Origin: Eubacteriales bacterium
GTDB lineage: Bacteria; Bacillota; Clostridia; Oscillospirales; Butyricicoccaceae
Assembly: GCA_030524205.1 (NCBI GenBank)
Contig: JAUNGZ010000003.1
Location: forward strand, 89,828 to 144,731
Reading direction: 5' to 3'
DNA length: 54,904 nt
In this document: positions 47,219 through 54,560 of the stretch, piece after piece
Position numbering within the stretch: position 1 is the stretch's first letter
Layout of the letters: each line of letters starts with the position of its first letter
Notes under the pieces: generated by a model
What the model was told of the DNA's origin: nothing
The model's database searches: none
What the model saw: only the letters and a program-made list of their open reading frames with translations
Translations under genes and position numbers: made by a program

Positions 47219-48631
47219 ATGGCTAGTTTTTTTGAAACGTTAAGCAATGTGTTCTCAGCGTTCGGCGCGGCGGTATTCGTACCGGTCATGCTGTTCATCA
47301 TCGCGAAATGTATGGGCGTATCGGGCAAAAAGGCGTTTAATACGGCGCTGCTTTGCGCGGTCGGCTTGACGGGCTTTACGCTTGTTATCAACAGCTATTC
47401 CGGCATCATCGCCCCGGTTGTCAACCAGATGGTCACCAACTCGGGCGTCAACCTGCCGGTGCTCGATACCGGCTGGCAGTCGACCTCGGTAATCGCGTAT
47501 TCCACACAGGTCGGCCTGATCTTCATCGGCGTGGCAATCGTGCTGCAGCTGGTGCTGTTCTTCCTCAAATGGACCAACGTCTTTATGGCCTCCGATTTGT
47601 GGAACAACTATTCGTTCATGGTATGGGGCTCGCTGCTTTACGCGCTGACCGGAAGCATGATGCTGGCGATGGTGCTGATGGTCACCCAGCTTCTGTACAT
47701 CCTGCTGTTCTCCGAGGCGTGCGCCAAGCGCTGGTCGACCTATTATGAATACGAAAACTGCTGTATGACCGCGCCGCACCATTTGGAAAGCCTGCCGTTC
47801 GCCGTTTTGATGAACTGGCTGCTCGGCAAGATCGGCTTTAACAAAATCAAGCTCAACGCGCAGACCCTGCAGAAGAAGCTCGGCCTGCTGGGCGAGCCCA
47901 TGTTCATCGGTCTGGTGATCGGCGCGCTGATCGGCATTATCGGCAACTTCAATGCGCTGTTCGGCGCGGGCGCGCTGACCGCGTGGGGCACGGTCACCTC
48001 GGCGGCGGTTTCGACCGCGGCGATCATGGCGGTATTCCCCAAGGTTGCGGGCATCTTCGCTTCCGCGTTCACGACGCTGACCGACGCCTACAAGTCCCGC
48101 GCCTCCAAATCGGGCGAGGGCCGCGAGTGGTACCTCTCCGTCAACGACGCCTGCGGCTACGGCGAGCCCAACACGCTGGTTACCGGCATCATCCTGATCC
48201 CGATTATGCTCGGTCTTGCGTTTGTTCTGCCGGGTAACACCATCCTGCCCATGGCCGACCTGTGCGCGCTGCCGTACATGGTGGAAATCTTTGTGTGCGT
48301 TTCCAACGGCAATATCGCCAAGAGCGTTGTTTCGGGCGCGATCTGGTTCTCGCTCGGCATGGTCGTCTGCTCGCAGCTCGCTCCGACGTTCACGCAGGTC
48401 GCGGTCGACGCGGGCTTCCAGCTTTCGCAGGCGGGCGTTTATGTTATCAGCTTCGGCATTATGTGCCATCCGCTGATCGCGGGTCTGTTCTACGCGTTCT
48501 GGTCCCAGAACCCGATCATCATCGGCGCTGTGATCGTGTTGTACTTCGTGCTGTATTTCCTGTTCAAGAAGAACCGCGCGCGCTTTGTCGATTATCTGGA
48601 GCGCAGCGCAAACGAATACGTCGCGGGCTGA
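47219..48631 (+). CDS. PTS EIIC permease, galactitol type
   Basis: 470 residues, strongly hydrophobic with around ten membrane segments. It matches the galactitol EIIC family in its opening (FGAAVFVPVMLFIIAKCMGVSGKKAF) and in the conserved DACGYGEPNTLVTG stretch. It forms the channel that imports and phosphorylates the unknown sugar or polyol. 110 bases without a gene separate it from EIIB; AAGGGGG precedes the ATG. Confidence 0.9.
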   Translation: MASFFETLSNVFSAFGAAVFVPVMLFIIAKCMGVSGKKAFNTALLCAVGLTGFTLVINSYSGIIAPVVNQMVTNSGVNLPVLDTGWQSTSVIAYSTQVGLIFIGVAIVLQLVLFFLKWTNVFMASDLWNNYSFMVWGSLLYALTGSMMLAMVLMVTQLLYILLFSEACAKRWSTYYEYENCCMTAPHHLESLPFAVLMNWLLGKIGFNKIKLNAQTLQKKLGLLGEPMFIGLVIGALIGIIGNFNALFGAGALTAWGTVTSAAVSTAAIMAVFPKVAGIFASAFTTLTDAYKSRASKSGEGREWYLSVNDACGYGEPNTLVTGIILIPIMLGLAFVLPGNTILPMADLCALPYMVEIFVCVSNGNIAKSVVSGAIWFSLGMVVCSQLAPTFTQVAVDAGFQLSQAGVYVISFGIMCHPLIAGLFYAFWSQNPIIIGAVIVLYFVLYFLFKKNRARFVDYLERSANEYVAG

Positions 48632-48671
48632 CAGGCCGCGGACTCTCTGACGACAAAACAGATACCCGCAA

Positions 48672-48707
48672 GGCCGCTGCTGCGTTTCGCCGCAGCGGCC
48701 CTGTTTT
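48672..48707 (+). terminator. Terminator after the PTS genes
   Basis: A nine-bp stem (48672-48680 with 48692-48700) can extend inward with GCG pairing and is followed by TGTTTTT. It lies between EIIC and the dehydrogenase gene and probably ends or reduces transcription there. Confidence 0.75.
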
Positions 48708-48728
48708 TGAAAAAGGATGAACTACGCT

Positions 48729-49817
48729 ATGAAAGATATTTTGCAAACCCCGCAGAAGATCGTCGTGGTGGGCGACGCGTTCGTTTCGCCCGACACGATG
48801 GCGCAGGCGCTGCGCGAGAGCGCGGTATGCTGCGGCGAGATCGTGAAATGCTTCTGGGGCACGCCGGATAAGCAGGAATTCACCGCCCGGCAGCTCAAGC
48901 TGGAACGCGGCGGGCCCGAGGCCGTGCCGTATGCCGAGGGGCTGGACGAGGCGATTGCGGATGCCGATATCCTGCTGACCCATTTCGGCCCGGCGCCGCG
49001 CGCGCTGCTGGATAAAGCGCCGAAGCTGCGCCTGATCCTGACCTGCCGCGGCGGCATGGAGCATATCGACCTCAAGGCGGCGAGCGAAAGGAACATCCCG
49101 GTGCTCAACGTCATCCGCAACGCGGAGCCGGTGGCCGATTTCGCGCTCGGTATGATGCTGTGCCTGACGCGCGACATCGCGCTGTCCCACGCGCGCATCA
49201 AGCAGGGCGAGTGGATGAAGAGCTTTTACAACTCGGATTTTCTGATGACGCTGAACAGCCATCTGGTCGGTCTGGCCGGGCTGGGCAACGTCGGCGTCGC
49301 GCTCGCGCGCCGGCTGAAGGCGCTCGGCGTGCCGATGATCGCGTTTGACGCGTATACCTCGCGCGAGCGGCTGGAAAAGGCAGGGCTGGACGGGATCGAG
49401 CTGACGGGCTCGCTCGAGGAGCTGTTTGAACGGGCGGATATCGTTTCGCTCCATCTGCGCCTGACGCCCGAAACCGAGCACATGATCGGCGAAACATATT
49501 TCTCGCGCATGAAAAAGACCGCGTATTTCATCAACACCGCGCGCGGCGGTCTGGTCGACCAGCAGGCGCTGGCGGACGCGCTCGCGCGGGGCTGCATGGC
49601 GGGCGCGGCGCTCGACGTGTACGACGCCGAGCCGCTGGAGGCGGACAGCCCGCTGCTGCGGATGGACAACGTGCTGCTGACCCCGCATATCGCGGGCACG
49701 ACGGTGGACGCGATCCCGAAATCGCCGTTTATGCTGATGCGCGAGGCCGACCGCTTTCTGCGGGACGGCGTTACGGACCGCGTTGTAAACCACGGGCAGA
49801 TCACGCTGCCCGTATAA
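48729..49817 (+). CDS. D-2-hydroxyacid dehydrogenase (phosphoglycerate dehydrogenase-like)
   Basis: 362 residues. Signatures of the family: TCRGGMEHIDL (substrate Arg region), the NAD motif GLAGLGNVG, the catalytic Arg/Glu region TARGGLVDQQALADAL, and the proton-donor His in LTPHIAGTT. It interconverts a 2-keto acid and a D-2-hydroxy acid with NAD(H). Its place next to aldolases suggests it reduces or oxidises a short acid formed in the pathway. The ATG at 48729 is preferred over 48717 because the AAGGA site is then at a working distance. Confidence 0.85.
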   Translation: MKDILQTPQKIVVVGDAFVSPDTMAQALRESAVCCGEIVKCFWGTPDKQEFTARQLKLERGGPEAVPYAEGLDEAIADADILLTHFGPAPRALLDKAPKLRLILTCRGGMEHIDLKAASERNIPVLNVIRNAEPVADFALGMMLCLTRDIALSHARIKQGEWMKSFYNSDFLMTLNSHLVGLAGLGNVGVALARRLKALGVPMIAFDAYTSRERLEKAGLDGIELTGSLEELFERADIVSLHLRLTPETEHMIGETYFSRMKKTAYFINTARGGLVDQQALADALARGCMAGAALDVYDAEPLEADSPLLRMDNVLLTPHIAGTTVDAIPKSPFMLMREADRFLRDGVTDRVVNHGQITLPV

Positions 49818-49830
49818 AGGAGGAACTGCT

Positions 49831-50472
49831 ATGCTGCTGCAAGCGGAACGCGAGCAGGTGGTCGAATACGGAAAAGCGATGATCGAGCGCGGCCTGACGG
49901 TCGGCACCTTCGGCAACCTGAGCGTTTACAATGAAAAAGAAAACCTGTTCGCCATCAGCCCGAGCGGGATGGATTATTTTAAGACCGAGCCCGCCGACGT
50001 GGTCGTCATGACGCCGGACGGGGAAAAGGTGGACGGCGACCGCAAGCCCTCGAGCGAGGTCGATATGCACCGCATTTTCTATCAGAAGCGACCGGGCATC
50101 CGGTCGGTCGTGCACACGCATTCGCGCTTTGCGACCACGCTGGCCTGCCTCGGCCTCGGCATCCCGCCGCTGCATTATCTGATCGCCTATGCGGGCCGCG
50201 AGGTGCCCTGCACGCCCTATGTGCAGTTCGGCACCTATGAGCTGGCGCAGTGCGCGCTCGATACGATGGGCGAAAGCTATGCCTGCCTGCTCGGCAACCA
50301 CGGCCTGCTCGCCTGCGGCGGCAATATCAGCTATACGATGGACGTGGCCGAGCAGATCGAGTTCTGCGCCGAGCTGTGTTACCGCGCCCGCGCGGTGGGC
50401 GAGCCCAAGCTGCTGAAGGACGACGAGATCGGCGTTGTGCTGGAATCGTTCAAGAGCTACCGGCAAAAATAA
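49831..50472 (+). CDS. Class II aldolase (L-fuculose-phosphate aldolase-like)
   Basis: 213 residues, close to FucA length (215). Zinc ligands His95 and His97 in VVHTHSRF and His157 in LGNHGLL. The catalytic Glu76 is in RKPSSEVDMH, the residue that marks true aldolases in this fold (epimerases carry Asp). It would split a ketose-1-phosphate into dihydroxyacetone phosphate and an aldehyde. It begins 13 bases after the hydroxyacid dehydrogenase with AAAGGAGG in front. Confidence 0.88.
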   Translation: MLLQAEREQVVEYGKAMIERGLTVGTFGNLSVYNEKENLFAISPSGMDYFKTEPADVVVMTPDGEKVDGDRKPSSEVDMHRIFYQKRPGIRSVVHTHSRFATTLACLGLGIPPLHYLIAYAGREVPCTPYVQFGTYELAQCALDTMGESYACLLGNHGLLACGGNISYTMDVAEQIEFCAELCYRARAVGEPKLLKDDEIGVVLESFKSYRQK

Positions 50473-50482
50473 GGAGAACACC

Positions 50483-50893
50483 ATGGAAAAATGCGTTTAC
50501 TGCGGCAGGGAACTGCCGGAAAAGCCGCTGAAAGCAAAGGCGCACACGCGCTCGTTCAATGTTTGCAGCGAGGAGTGCCGCGCGCGCACCGAAGAATATG
50601 TGCAAAAGGACAAACGGTTCAAAACCGCGATGTATCTGCTGATCTTCGTGGGTGGTCTGGGCTTTCTCGGCAGCGCGTTTTTCGGCGGGAACGGGCCGCT
50701 GTATATGCTCGCCGCCTATATCGGCCAGCTCGTGGCAGGGCTTGCGTTCCTGCTGCTGCCGTATCCGGTGATTTCGTTTGAATCGTTTCACGCGGTAAGC
50801 ATCCGCGGTGTGACCAGACTGTCGCGGATCATTGGCGCACTGCTGTCGGTATCGGCGGTCGTGCTGATGGTGCTGACCCTGCGCGGCGCATAA
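50483..50893 (+). CDS. Small zinc-ribbon membrane protein
   Basis: 136 residues. N-terminal CVYC (Cys4, Cys7) and VCSEEC (about residues 28-33) make a likely four-Cys zinc site, followed by three hydrophobic segments (about 51-71, 75-95 and 116-135). No family is recognised with certainty. The ATG at 50483 follows AAGGAG and lies 10 bases after the aldolase stop, so it is co-transcribed, but a link to sugar metabolism is not evident. Confidence 0.75.
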   Translation: MEKCVYCGRELPEKPLKAKAHTRSFNVCSEECRARTEEYVQKDKRFKTAMYLLIFVGGLGFLGSAFFGGNGPLYMLAAYIGQLVAGLAFLLLPYPVISFESFHAVSIRGVTRLSRIIGALLSVSAVVLMVLTLRGA

Positions 50894-50920
50894 AAGAGAG
50901 CTTGAGAAGAGAGAAGAAGA

Positions 50921-50964
50921 GCGCCCCGGAGCCGTTTGGCCTCGGGGCGCTTCGGCGCTTTTAT
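50921..50964 (+). terminator. Terminator of the aldolase transcript
   Basis: The stem GCGCCCCG/CGGGGCGC (50921-50928 with 50943-50950) encloses a weaker inner stem. It overlaps a second small hairpin GCGC-TTCG-GCGC (50947-50958) followed by TTTTATT. This ends the plus-strand catabolic transcript. Confidence 0.85.
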
Positions 50965-50996
50965 TAAAATTTGGACCGGCAAGCCGCATACATAAG

Positions 50997-51044
50997 AAAA
51001 AAGCCCTTGAAGCCGCAGTATATCTGCGTTACAAGGGCTTTTTT
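50997..51044 (-). terminator. Terminator of tRNA-Gln
   Basis: 13-bp arms (50997-51009 with 51032-51044), with an inner CGCAG/CTGCG hairpin and a T-run on the minus strand, directly after the tRNA 3' end. Confidence 0.9.
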
Positions 51045-51047
51045 CGT

Positions 51048-51121
51048 TGGCAGCCGAAGAAGGATTCGAACCCTCACAAACAGAGTCAGAGTCTGTCGTG
51101 CTACCTTTACACAATTCGGCT
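51048..51121 (-). tRNA. tRNA-Gln (anticodon CTG)
   Basis: A complete 74-base cloverleaf on the minus strand. The acceptor stem is AGCCGAA/TTCGGCT, the anticodon stem ACAGA/TCTGT with loop CTCTGAC gives anticodon CTG, which reads CAG (Gln). The T arm contains GGTTCGAATCC, the discriminator is G73, and CCA is encoded in the DNA (51048-51050). Confidence 0.95.
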
Positions 51122-51154
51122 ATAAAAGAAGTGTCATCCAAACTGACGAAAATT

Positions 51155-51184
51155 ATTATACAATATACTATGGCAGAAAGTCAA
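51155..51184 (-). promoter_or_regulatory. Promoter of tRNA-Gln
   Basis: Minus-strand TTGACT (51179-51184), 18 bases, TATAAT (51155-51160), about 30 bases before the tRNA. Confidence 0.8.
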
Positions 51185-51292
51185 GCGTTTATACAAAAAA
51201 ATCGAGAAAATATATGAAATAGAATGACACGAACCACCGGGCAGCGGGAAAGCGGCCGGCAAGAAATAGGAAAAATTTTCAAAAAGACAAAA

Positions 51293-51401
51293 TAGACAAA
51301 ATATGGTATGCTAATATAAAAAAGGAAACAAAAGAAATCTGGTGAGTGCGGGAAAAGCGGTACGCCGCCGACCTTAAAGTGGGTTGGGGGGGTGGTATAA
51401 T
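51293..51401 (+). promoter_or_regulatory. Promoters upstream of the tyrosine recombinase
   Basis: In the 397-base gap between tRNA-Gln and the recombinase, two plus-strand promoter candidates are visible. One is TAGACA (51293-51298), 16 bases, TATAAA (51315-51320). The other is an extended -10 TGGTATAAT with TATAAT at 51396-51401. The second has no strong -35. No other gene is seen in the gap. Confidence 0.55.
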
Positions 51402-51518
51402 ACGATATGCCGGAGGCAAACCTAAGGTGTATATTGGTAAACGCCGCAGTACGTGACGAAAGCCGATAGAATAAACCCTGATTTAGCCGTTGGTGAATCG
51501 GGAACGGAGAGTGATTGC

Positions 51519-52367
51519 ATGCAGGAAAAACAATTGACGCCCGGACATTGCCGGGCGTTTGCGCAGTATTTGCGCGAGCAGGAGCGGAGCGCAAGCACCA
51601 TAATGAAGTATATGCACGATATCGGGTTGTTTATGGCCTCGCTTGACGGCGGCCTTGTAAACAAGGAAGCTGTTATCGCATTTAAACACGGCCTGACCGA
51701 ACGGTACAAGCTGTCGAGCGCAAATTCAATGCTGGTGGCGGTTAACAGCTTGTTTTCGTTTCTGGGCTGGTATGAAATGCGCGTTAAGCTGTTTAAGATG
51801 CAGCGGCAGAGCTTTCGTCCCTCCGACCGCGAGTTGAGCAGAACGGAATATCAGCGCCTGCTGCATGCGGCCAAAAGCCGGAGCAACGAACGTCTGTACC
51901 TGCTGATGCAGACCATTTGCAGCACGGGGCTGCGGGTAAGCGAGCATCGGTTTGTCACCGTAGAGGCGCTGCGAACAGGCCGCGCGCGCGTTCATAATAA
52001 AGGAAAGCAGCGGCTGGTGTTCCTGCCCGGAGAGCTGACGGCGCGCTTGCTGCAGTATTGCAAGCGCGTGGGAATCGCTTCCGGACCGGTTTTTGTGACG
52101 CGCACGGGAAAACCTCTGGATCGCAGCAACATTTGGGCTGCGATGAAGCGCCTGTGCAAAGAAGCGCGGGTTGATGCGGCAAAGGTGTACCCGCATAATC
52201 TGCGGCATCTGTTTGCAGTGACATATTATAGGCTGGAGCGCGATCTGGCGCATCTTGCGGATGTGCTTGGCCATGCCAGCGTTGAAACCACACGAATTTA
52301 TACGGCCACCAGTGCGAAGGAGCATGAAAAGAAGCTGTCCCGCTTAGGGCTGCTATGCTCCGGTTGA
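51519..52367 (+). CDS. Tyrosine recombinase (XerC/D-like), probable DNA invertase
   Basis: 282 residues. A SAM-like N-terminal core-binding domain (about 5-95) is followed by the catalytic domain. All active-site residues are present: Arg139 (STGLRVSE), Lys163 (NKGKQR), His226 and Arg229 (PHNLRH), His252 (LGHAS) and the nucleophile Tyr261 (TRIYTA). Such enzymes cut and rejoin short dyad sites. The start ATG at 51519 follows CGGAGAG; an upstream in-frame extension to 51453 is less likely. The gene ends nine bases before the first of two inverted 22-bp sites, which points to a local invertase. Chromosome-dimer XerC/D is an alternative, but true XerC/D genes do not sit beside such sites. Confidence 0.88.
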   Translation: MQEKQLTPGHCRAFAQYLREQERSASTIMKYMHDIGLFMASLDGGLVNKEAVIAFKHGLTERYKLSSANSMLVAVNSLFSFLGWYEMRVKLFKMQRQSFRPSDRELSRTEYQRLLHAAKSRSNERLYLLMQTICSTGLRVSEHRFVTVEALRTGRARVHNKGKQRLVFLPGELTARLLQYCKRVGIASGPVFVTRTGKPLDRSNIWAAMKRLCKEARVDAAKVYPHNLRHLFAVTYYRLERDLAHLADVLGHASVETTRIYTATSAKEHEKKLSRLGLLCSG

Positions 52368-52376
52368 CGGGCAAAA

Positions 52377-52398
52377 CCACATAATCTGTATTATGTAG
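52377..52398 (+). repeat. Inverted repeat, left (recombination site)
   Basis: A 22-bp site made of arms CCACATAAT and ATTATGTAG around the core CTGT. Its reverse complement matches the right site (52610-52631) at 21 of 22 positions, including the core. The dyad-plus-core design is that of tyrosine recombinase sites. Confidence 0.85.
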
Positions 52399-52609
52399 TA
52401 AGCATGTGCTGAAAGCTCTCGAACACAGGTCTGGCCGGAAATGGAAAGCGCGGTCAGGCCTCGTCTGCATGTCCGCACAGGGAATTCAGCGGATAATATG
52501 CGTTTGTTACCGCACACGGCAGACGCTTTTTGCGTCAAACCTCTTGCGTTGCAGAGTCGGATACGGCATAATATAAGTATTCAGTATCGGAAATCAGGCG
52601 CTGCCCCAA
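52399..52609 (+). other. Candidate invertible segment carrying an outward promoter
   Basis: 211 bp between the inverted sites, with no credible gene. Near its right end are two overlapping sigma-A-like promoters reading rightwards: TTGCGT (52544-52549), 17 bases, CATAAT (52567-52572); and TTGCAG (52549-52554), 17 bases, TATAAG (52572-52577). A comparable promoter reading left was not found. In the present orientation transcription would cross the right site into the HTH gene; after inversion it would point back into the recombinase gene. Confidence 0.7.
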
Positions 52610-52631
52610 CTACATAATACAGATTATGTAG
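52610..52631 (-). repeat. Inverted repeat, right (recombination site)
   Basis: A 22-bp site with arms CTACATAAT and ATTATGTAG around the core ACAG, which is the complement of the core in the left site. The two sites are therefore in inverted orientation, and recombination would flip the 211-bp segment. Confidence 0.85.
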
Positions 52632-52714
52632 TAACCCGCCGCCCAATAAGGGTGGGGGTTATGCCGCGCGGTTTCCATCGTAAACCCGACACGAAGGAAA
52701 TGGGGGCATATGCG

Positions 52715-53095
52715 GTGAGAAGAACATTTACAGCGGAAGAACAAGGCATGCTGGCGCGCAATCCCAACGTCTGCTCGGTCAATGAAACGCAGATATGCTA
52801 TACAAATGAATTCAAACAGCATTTTATGAAGCGGTACTTGGAGGGCGCGGGGCCTCAGCAAATCTTTGAGGAAGCCGGTCTGCCGACCCGGGTGCTGGGC
52901 TACAAACGCATCGAGCGCGCGGCCTATCATTGGCGCAAAGCCTATGAAAAGGGCACGCTGGGGCTGTATGCGGAGCATGAGGCCATCAGCACGCCGCAGG
53001 AAACCATGGCGCAGATTATTGCACGGCAGCGCAACACCATACAATATTTAGAGCGTGAATTGGAGCGGCTCAAAGCAACGGCCGGGCAGAAGTGA
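52715..53095 (+). CDS. Small IS3-OrfA-like HTH protein, copy 2
   Basis: 126 residues from the GTG at 52715, which has GGGGG eight bases upstream and lines up with the start of copy 1. Starts at 52700 (ATG), 52661 (ATG) or 52652 (GTG) are possible. The protein matches copy 1 (39703-40083) along its length, e.g. VCSV...YTNEF, IFEEAGLP and the identical VLGYKRIERAAYHW, then a helical tail (RQRNTIQYLERELERLK). No OrfB or terminal repeats are nearby. It lies immediately downstream of the candidate invertible promoter, so it is the likely target of the switch. Confidence 0.75.
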   Translation: MRRTFTAEEQGMLARNPNVCSVNETQICYTNEFKQHFMKRYLEGAGPQQIFEEAGLPTRVLGYKRIERAAYHWRKAYEKGTLGLYAEHEAISTPQETMAQIIARQRNTIQYLERELERLKATAGQK

Positions 53096-53164
53096 GCGTC
53101 TTGTTTGCCGCGCCCAAACGGCCGGCGTCAAGGATTCCGCTTCGCCGGATCCGCAGGGCGGCAA

Positions 53165-53214
53165 AAAGAGCAAAAGGTCAGCGGCGTTTTCGCACATCGG
53201 ACCTTCTGCTCTTT
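53165..53214. terminator. Terminator between HTH copy 2 and sigK
   Basis: 15-bp arms (53165-53179 with 53200-53214) with one mismatch, with A-rich sequence on the left and CTTTATTATT on the right. It separates the convergent HTH and sigK genes. The rest of 53096-53320 is GC-rich and shows no gene. Confidence 0.82.
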
Positions 53215-53320
53215 ATTATTGTTATTGAGCCGCCCCGCCGTTGATGCAGCGCTTCCCACGCCGTCTCGTACACCGCGCGGGCTGCCGGCAGCCCGCCGCG
53301 GCGCATGCTGCGGGGCGGCG

Positions 53321-54022
53321 CTATTTCTCGTTTTTCTCAAATTCCGCCTTCAGCTTGGACAGGGCTTTGGATTCCAGTCTGGATACGTAAGACCGGGAGA
53401 TGCCGAGCCGCTTTGCAATTTCGCGCTGGGGCATGGGGGCGGGAATGCCCAGTCCGTAGCGCAGCCGGATGATTTCGCGTTCGCGCGGCGAGAGGCAGCA
53501 GGCGAGCGCATGGTGCATGGCGTCGTAGCGGTCGTGCTCGTCGACGGCGGAAAGCCCGTCGTCCTCGCAGCAGATCACGTCCTGCAAAGCGAGGGCGTTG
53601 CCGTCGCCGTCGGTATCGAGCGCGTCGGATAACGACAGCTCGCCCGCCGATTTGCGCTTCTGCCGGAAATGCATGAGCAGTTCGTTTTGGATGCACTTGG
53701 AAGCGTAGGTCGCGAGCTTGATGTTTTTATCCGGCTTAAAGGTGTTCACCGCTTTGATCAGGCCGATTGTGCCGATCGAGATTAAATCATCCTGCTCGGC
53801 GCTCGCGGCGTAATACTTTTTGACGATATGCGCGACCAGCCGCAGGTTGTGCTCGATCAGCGCTTCACGGGCCTTTTCGTCGCCCTCCTCGCGCATTTTG
53901 ACCAGATAATCGTGCTCCTCCTCGGGGGAAAGCGGCTTGGGGAAAGAGCCGTCTGCGCCCTGCACGCGCAGGACGAAAAAAAAGAACGCGCCGCCAAGCG
54001 CGAACAGGGCGGGAAGCAACAT
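53321..54022 (-). CDS. sigK: Sporulation sigma factor pro-sigma-K
   Basis: 233 residues. The N-terminal hydrophobic stretch (LLPALFALGGAFFFFVL, residues 2-18) is the membrane-held pro-sequence that must be removed to activate sigma-K in the mother cell late in sporulation. Then follow region 2 (IEHNLRLVAHIVKKYY, DLISIGTIGLIKA, KLATYASKCIQNELL) and region 4 with HTH (QREIAKRLGISRSYVSRLE). The ATG at 54022 has GAGGTG at the right distance; an upstream Met lacks a ribosome site. The gene is whole, not split by a skin-like element. Its presence shows descent from spore-formers. Confidence 0.93.
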   Translation of the reverse strand: MLLPALFALGGAFFFFVLRVQGADGSFPKPLSPEEEHDYLVKMREEGDEKAREALIEHNLRLVAHIVKKYYAASAEQDDLISIGTIGLIKAVNTFKPDKNIKLATYASKCIQNELLMHFRQKRKSAGELSLSDALDTDGDGNALALQDVICCEDDGLSAVDEHDRYDAMHHALACCLSPREREIIRLRYGLGIPAPMPQREIAKRLGISRSYVSRLESKALSKLKAEFEKNEK

Positions 54023-54099
54023 GGGAAACGCACCTCGTTTCATCAGAATAAGGTACCCTATGCGGCGCAAAGGCTGTCCTATTCCGGCGAAAATAGGGC

Positions 54100-54128
54100 T
54101 TGTAATTTACCGCCGAATCCAGTATAAT
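54100..54128 (+). promoter_or_regulatory. Promoter of yajC
   Basis: TTGTAA (54100-54105), 17 bases, TATAAT (54123-54128): a strong sigma-A promoter about 40 bases before yajC. Confidence 0.88.
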
Positions 54129-54168
54129 ACTTAGTATTAACGGCAAAATGCACAAGGAGGTGTAACAA

Positions 54169-54501
54169 ATGCCAAGTGGACAGCAATATCTTCAGGCGAT
54201 CGGCAGCTTTGCGCCGCTGGTCATCATTATCGTTCTGTTCTATTTCATGCTGATCCGTCCGCAGCGCAAGCGCGATAAGGCCGAAAAGGAAATGCGCAAT
54301 TCGATCGCGGTGGGTGATGAAATTTCGACTATCGGTGGCTTTATCGGCCGCGTCGTCAACATTAAGGACGATGTGCTGATTATCGAAACGTCGGGCGACC
54401 GCACCAAGCTCAAGGTTTACCGCTGGGCGATCCGCGGCAAGGAAGCCGAGCCGGTCGAATCGGTCGAAGCTCCCAAGGATGCCGATAAGGGCGCCAAGTA
54501 A
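54169..54501 (+). CDS. yajC: Preprotein translocase accessory subunit YajC
   Basis: 110 residues: one N-terminal membrane helix (about 13-31, PLVIIIVLFYFMLIRPQRKR) and a small cytoplasmic domain (VGDEISTIGGFIGRVVNIKDD, then IETSGDRTKLKVYRWAI). YajC associates with SecDF in protein export. AAGGAGGTG precedes the ATG. Confidence 0.94.
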   Translation: MPSGQQYLQAIGSFAPLVIIIVLFYFMLIRPQRKRDKAEKEMRNSIAVGDEISTIGGFIGRVVNIKDDVLIIETSGDRTKLKVYRWAIRGKEAEPVESVEAPKDADKGAK

Positions 54502-54560
54502 TAAACCCGTATCTTGCCGAATAGGATAAACCATCTATATTTCGGCGGGAGGTTGCGCAA

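Noticed and set aside
51048-52367. tRNA-Gln next to a tyrosine recombinase as an attachment site of an integrated element.
   Set aside because: No second copy of the tRNA 3' end was seen in the window, there are no phage or conjugation genes, and the recombinase instead abuts inverted dyad sites fitting local inversion.
52377-52634. The two dyad sites read as direct repeats (both are followed by TAA), which would predict excision rather than inversion.
   Set aside because: In direct alignment the 4-bp cores differ at every position, while in inverted alignment they are identical; tyrosine recombinases need matching cores.
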